Of a stretch of DNA of 7,541 nt, positions 6,537-7,541 are shown piece after piece (within the stretch, counting starts at the first letter, position 1; the number at the start of each line of letters is the position of its first letter). Position numbers and translations under genes: made by a program. The notes beneath the pieces are model-generated. The model was not told where the DNA came from and searched no databases. It saw only the letters and a program-made list of their open reading frames with translations. Source of the DNA: Actinomycetes bacterium (GTDB lineage Bacteria > Actinomycetota > Actinomycetes > Propionibacteriales > Nocardioidaceae); the NCBI GenBank assembly GCA_023415395.1, contig JAEZKN010000615.1:1-7541 (forward strand), in the 5' to 3' direction.

Positions 6537-7541
6537 ATGACCTGCCGGTTCGTGCCGCCCTACCTGTTGGCGCGGGTCGCCCCGCAGAGCCTCGCCGTCG
6601 ACGCCGGACTGCGCGGCCGGCGTACCGCCCTGCACCTGGAGGCCCGCACGCTCACGCTGCCGGGCCGCCCGGCCTGGGTGGTCCACTCGGCCGACAACGA
6701 CACGACGCTGCCCGGGCGGCGGGTGCGCGCGTCCGGTGAGGAGGCGTCCGGCGACGTCGCGGTCGACGAGGCCGCGGCCGGGATCGAGGGCGCGCTCGCG
6801 CTCTTCGGCGAGGTCTACGGGCGGTCGTCCTACGACGGCCGAGGGGCCCGGGTGAGCCTGACCGTCCACTACGGGCGCGACTACGACAACGCCTTCTGGG
6901 ACGGCGTGCAGCTGGTCTTCGGCGACGGCGACGGCCGGGTCTTCGACCGGTTCACCAAGCCGGTCGACGTGCTCGGGCACGAGCTGACCCACGCGGTCAC
7001 CGAGCACTCCGCCGGCCTGCGCTACCGCCAGCAGTCAGGGGCGCTCAACGAGTCGGTCTCCGACGTGTTCGCCGCCTGCCTCAAGCAGCGGCTGCTCGGC
7101 CAGTCGCCCGAGGAGGCGGACTGGCTGATCGGCGAGGGGATCTTCCTGCCCGGCGTCGAGGCCCGGGCGCTGCGCGACATGGCGCGGCCGGGCACGGCGT
7201 ACGACGACCCGGTGCTCGGCCGCGACCCGCAGGTCGCCCACCTCGACGACTACGTCGTCACCGAGGACGACAACGGCGGGGTCCACATCAACTCCGGCAT
7301 CCCCAACCGGGCCTTCCAGCTCGCGGCGACGTGGATCGGCGGCTCGTCGTGGGAGGGCGCCGGCCGGATCTGGTACTCCGCGCTCACCGGCGGCGACGTG
7401 CGGCCCGACACCGACTTCGCCGGCTTCGCCGCGGCCACGGTCGCGGCGGCCGCCGACCACGCCGACGACGTACGCCGGGCGTGGGCGACCGTCGGCGTCG
7501 TGCTGCCGACCCGGCGGGTGAGCGTGCGTCGCTCGGGGGGC
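6537..7541 (+). CDS. Protealysin-like M4 (thermolysin) family zinc metallopeptidase, partial at right edge
   Basis: Zinc endopeptidase of family M4; 335 residues are visible without a stop. The first about 50 residues form a short propeptide with the PPYLL motif (7-11) typical of protealysin precursors, instead of the long FTP/PepSY prodomain of secreted thermolysins, and no signal peptide is evident. The catalytic domain has NAFWDG (118-123), the zinc site HELTH (His148, catalytic Glu149, His152), Tyr163, the third zinc ligand Glu172 in NESVSD, and NGGVHINSG with His250. Spacing from the first zinc His to the zinc Glu is 24 residues, as in thermolysin (142 to 166), so the enzyme looks active. 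The AWATVGV segment near the visible end is close to the usual M4 C-terminus, so little is missing. ATG 6537 is supported by the PPYLL propeptide starting at residue 7. It lies 12 nt after the exoprotein stop. Protealysin-type enzymes lack a classical signal and may act in the cell or after non-classical export; the substrate is unknown. Confidence 0.93.
   Translation, partial: MTCRFVPPYLLARVAPQSLAVDAGLRGRRTALHLEARTLTLPGRPAWVVHSADNDTTLPGRRVRASGEEASGDVAVDEAAAGIEGALALFGEVYGRSSYDGRGARVSLTVHYGRDYDNAFWDGVQLVFGDGDGRVFDRFTKPVDVLGHELTHAVTEHSAGLRYRQQSGALNESVSDVFAACLKQRLLGQSPEEADWLIGEGIFLPGVEARALRDMARPGTAYDDPVLGRDPQVAHLDDYVVTEDDNGGVHINSGIPNRAFQLAATWIGGSSWEGAGRIWYSALTGGDVRPDTDFAGFAAATVAAAADHADDVRRAWATVGVVLPTRRVSVRRSGG

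Noticed and set aside
4127..6739. An 870-codon plus-strand frame overlapping the second exoprotein gene and running into the peptidase gene.
   Set aside because: It is an out-of-frame reading of the repeat array, with an Arg-rich product and no family motif; it conflicts with two well-supported genes.
3765..7007. A 1080-codon open frame on the minus strand opposite the second exoprotein and peptidase genes.
   Set aside because: Its translation is low-complexity, Arg/Gly/Ala/Val-rich and matches no family. It is the expected antisense shadow of GC-rich codons, and the plus strand encodes clear domains across the whole span.

Overview
The window is very GC-rich DNA in which coding third positions are almost always G or C. 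Protein types and style (TypA with a short actinobacterial insert, a PPOX protein of the F420-binding type, genes that appear to be leaderless) suggest a high-GC actinobacterium. A Nocardioides-like member of the Propionibacteriales is my best guess; that is inferred from protein resemblance and not proven.

Layout. On the minus strand, 1-784 is the N-terminal part of the ribosome-associated GTPase TypA/BipA, running off the left edge. A 59-bp divergent gap carries a -10 element for each direction. Four plus-strand genes follow. 844-3246 encodes an 800-residue secreted protein: signal peptide, six-bladed NHL-type beta-propeller, three Ig-like domains, Gly/Ser linkers and two C-terminal beta-sandwich-like modules. 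3267-3734 is a small PPOX-fold flavin/F420 enzyme. 3828-6524 encodes an 898-residue secreted paralogue of the first protein: same propeller, then a Gly-rich and GGP-repeat (collagen-like) stalk and five Ig-like domains. 6537-7541 is a protealysin-type M4 zinc metallopeptidase that runs off the right edge close to its expected C-terminus.

The most interesting content is the pair of paralogous propeller-stalk-Ig exoproteins, which look like modular cell-surface or matrix proteins of unknown ligand. They share the propeller, including a conserved cysteine pair, but differ in Ig-domain number, linker chemistry and C-terminus. A second pattern is that each of the five genes has a TANNNT-like (in one case CANNNT) -10 element only 6-8 nt before its start codon, with no convincing Shine-Dalgarno sequence. 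This suggests leaderless transcription throughout and five separately transcribed units rather than one operon. No tRNA, rRNA, CRISPR array, insertion sequence or clear intrinsic terminator was seen. The gaps between genes are all under 100 bp. A functional link between the exoproteins, the PPOX enzyme and the protease rests only on proximity.
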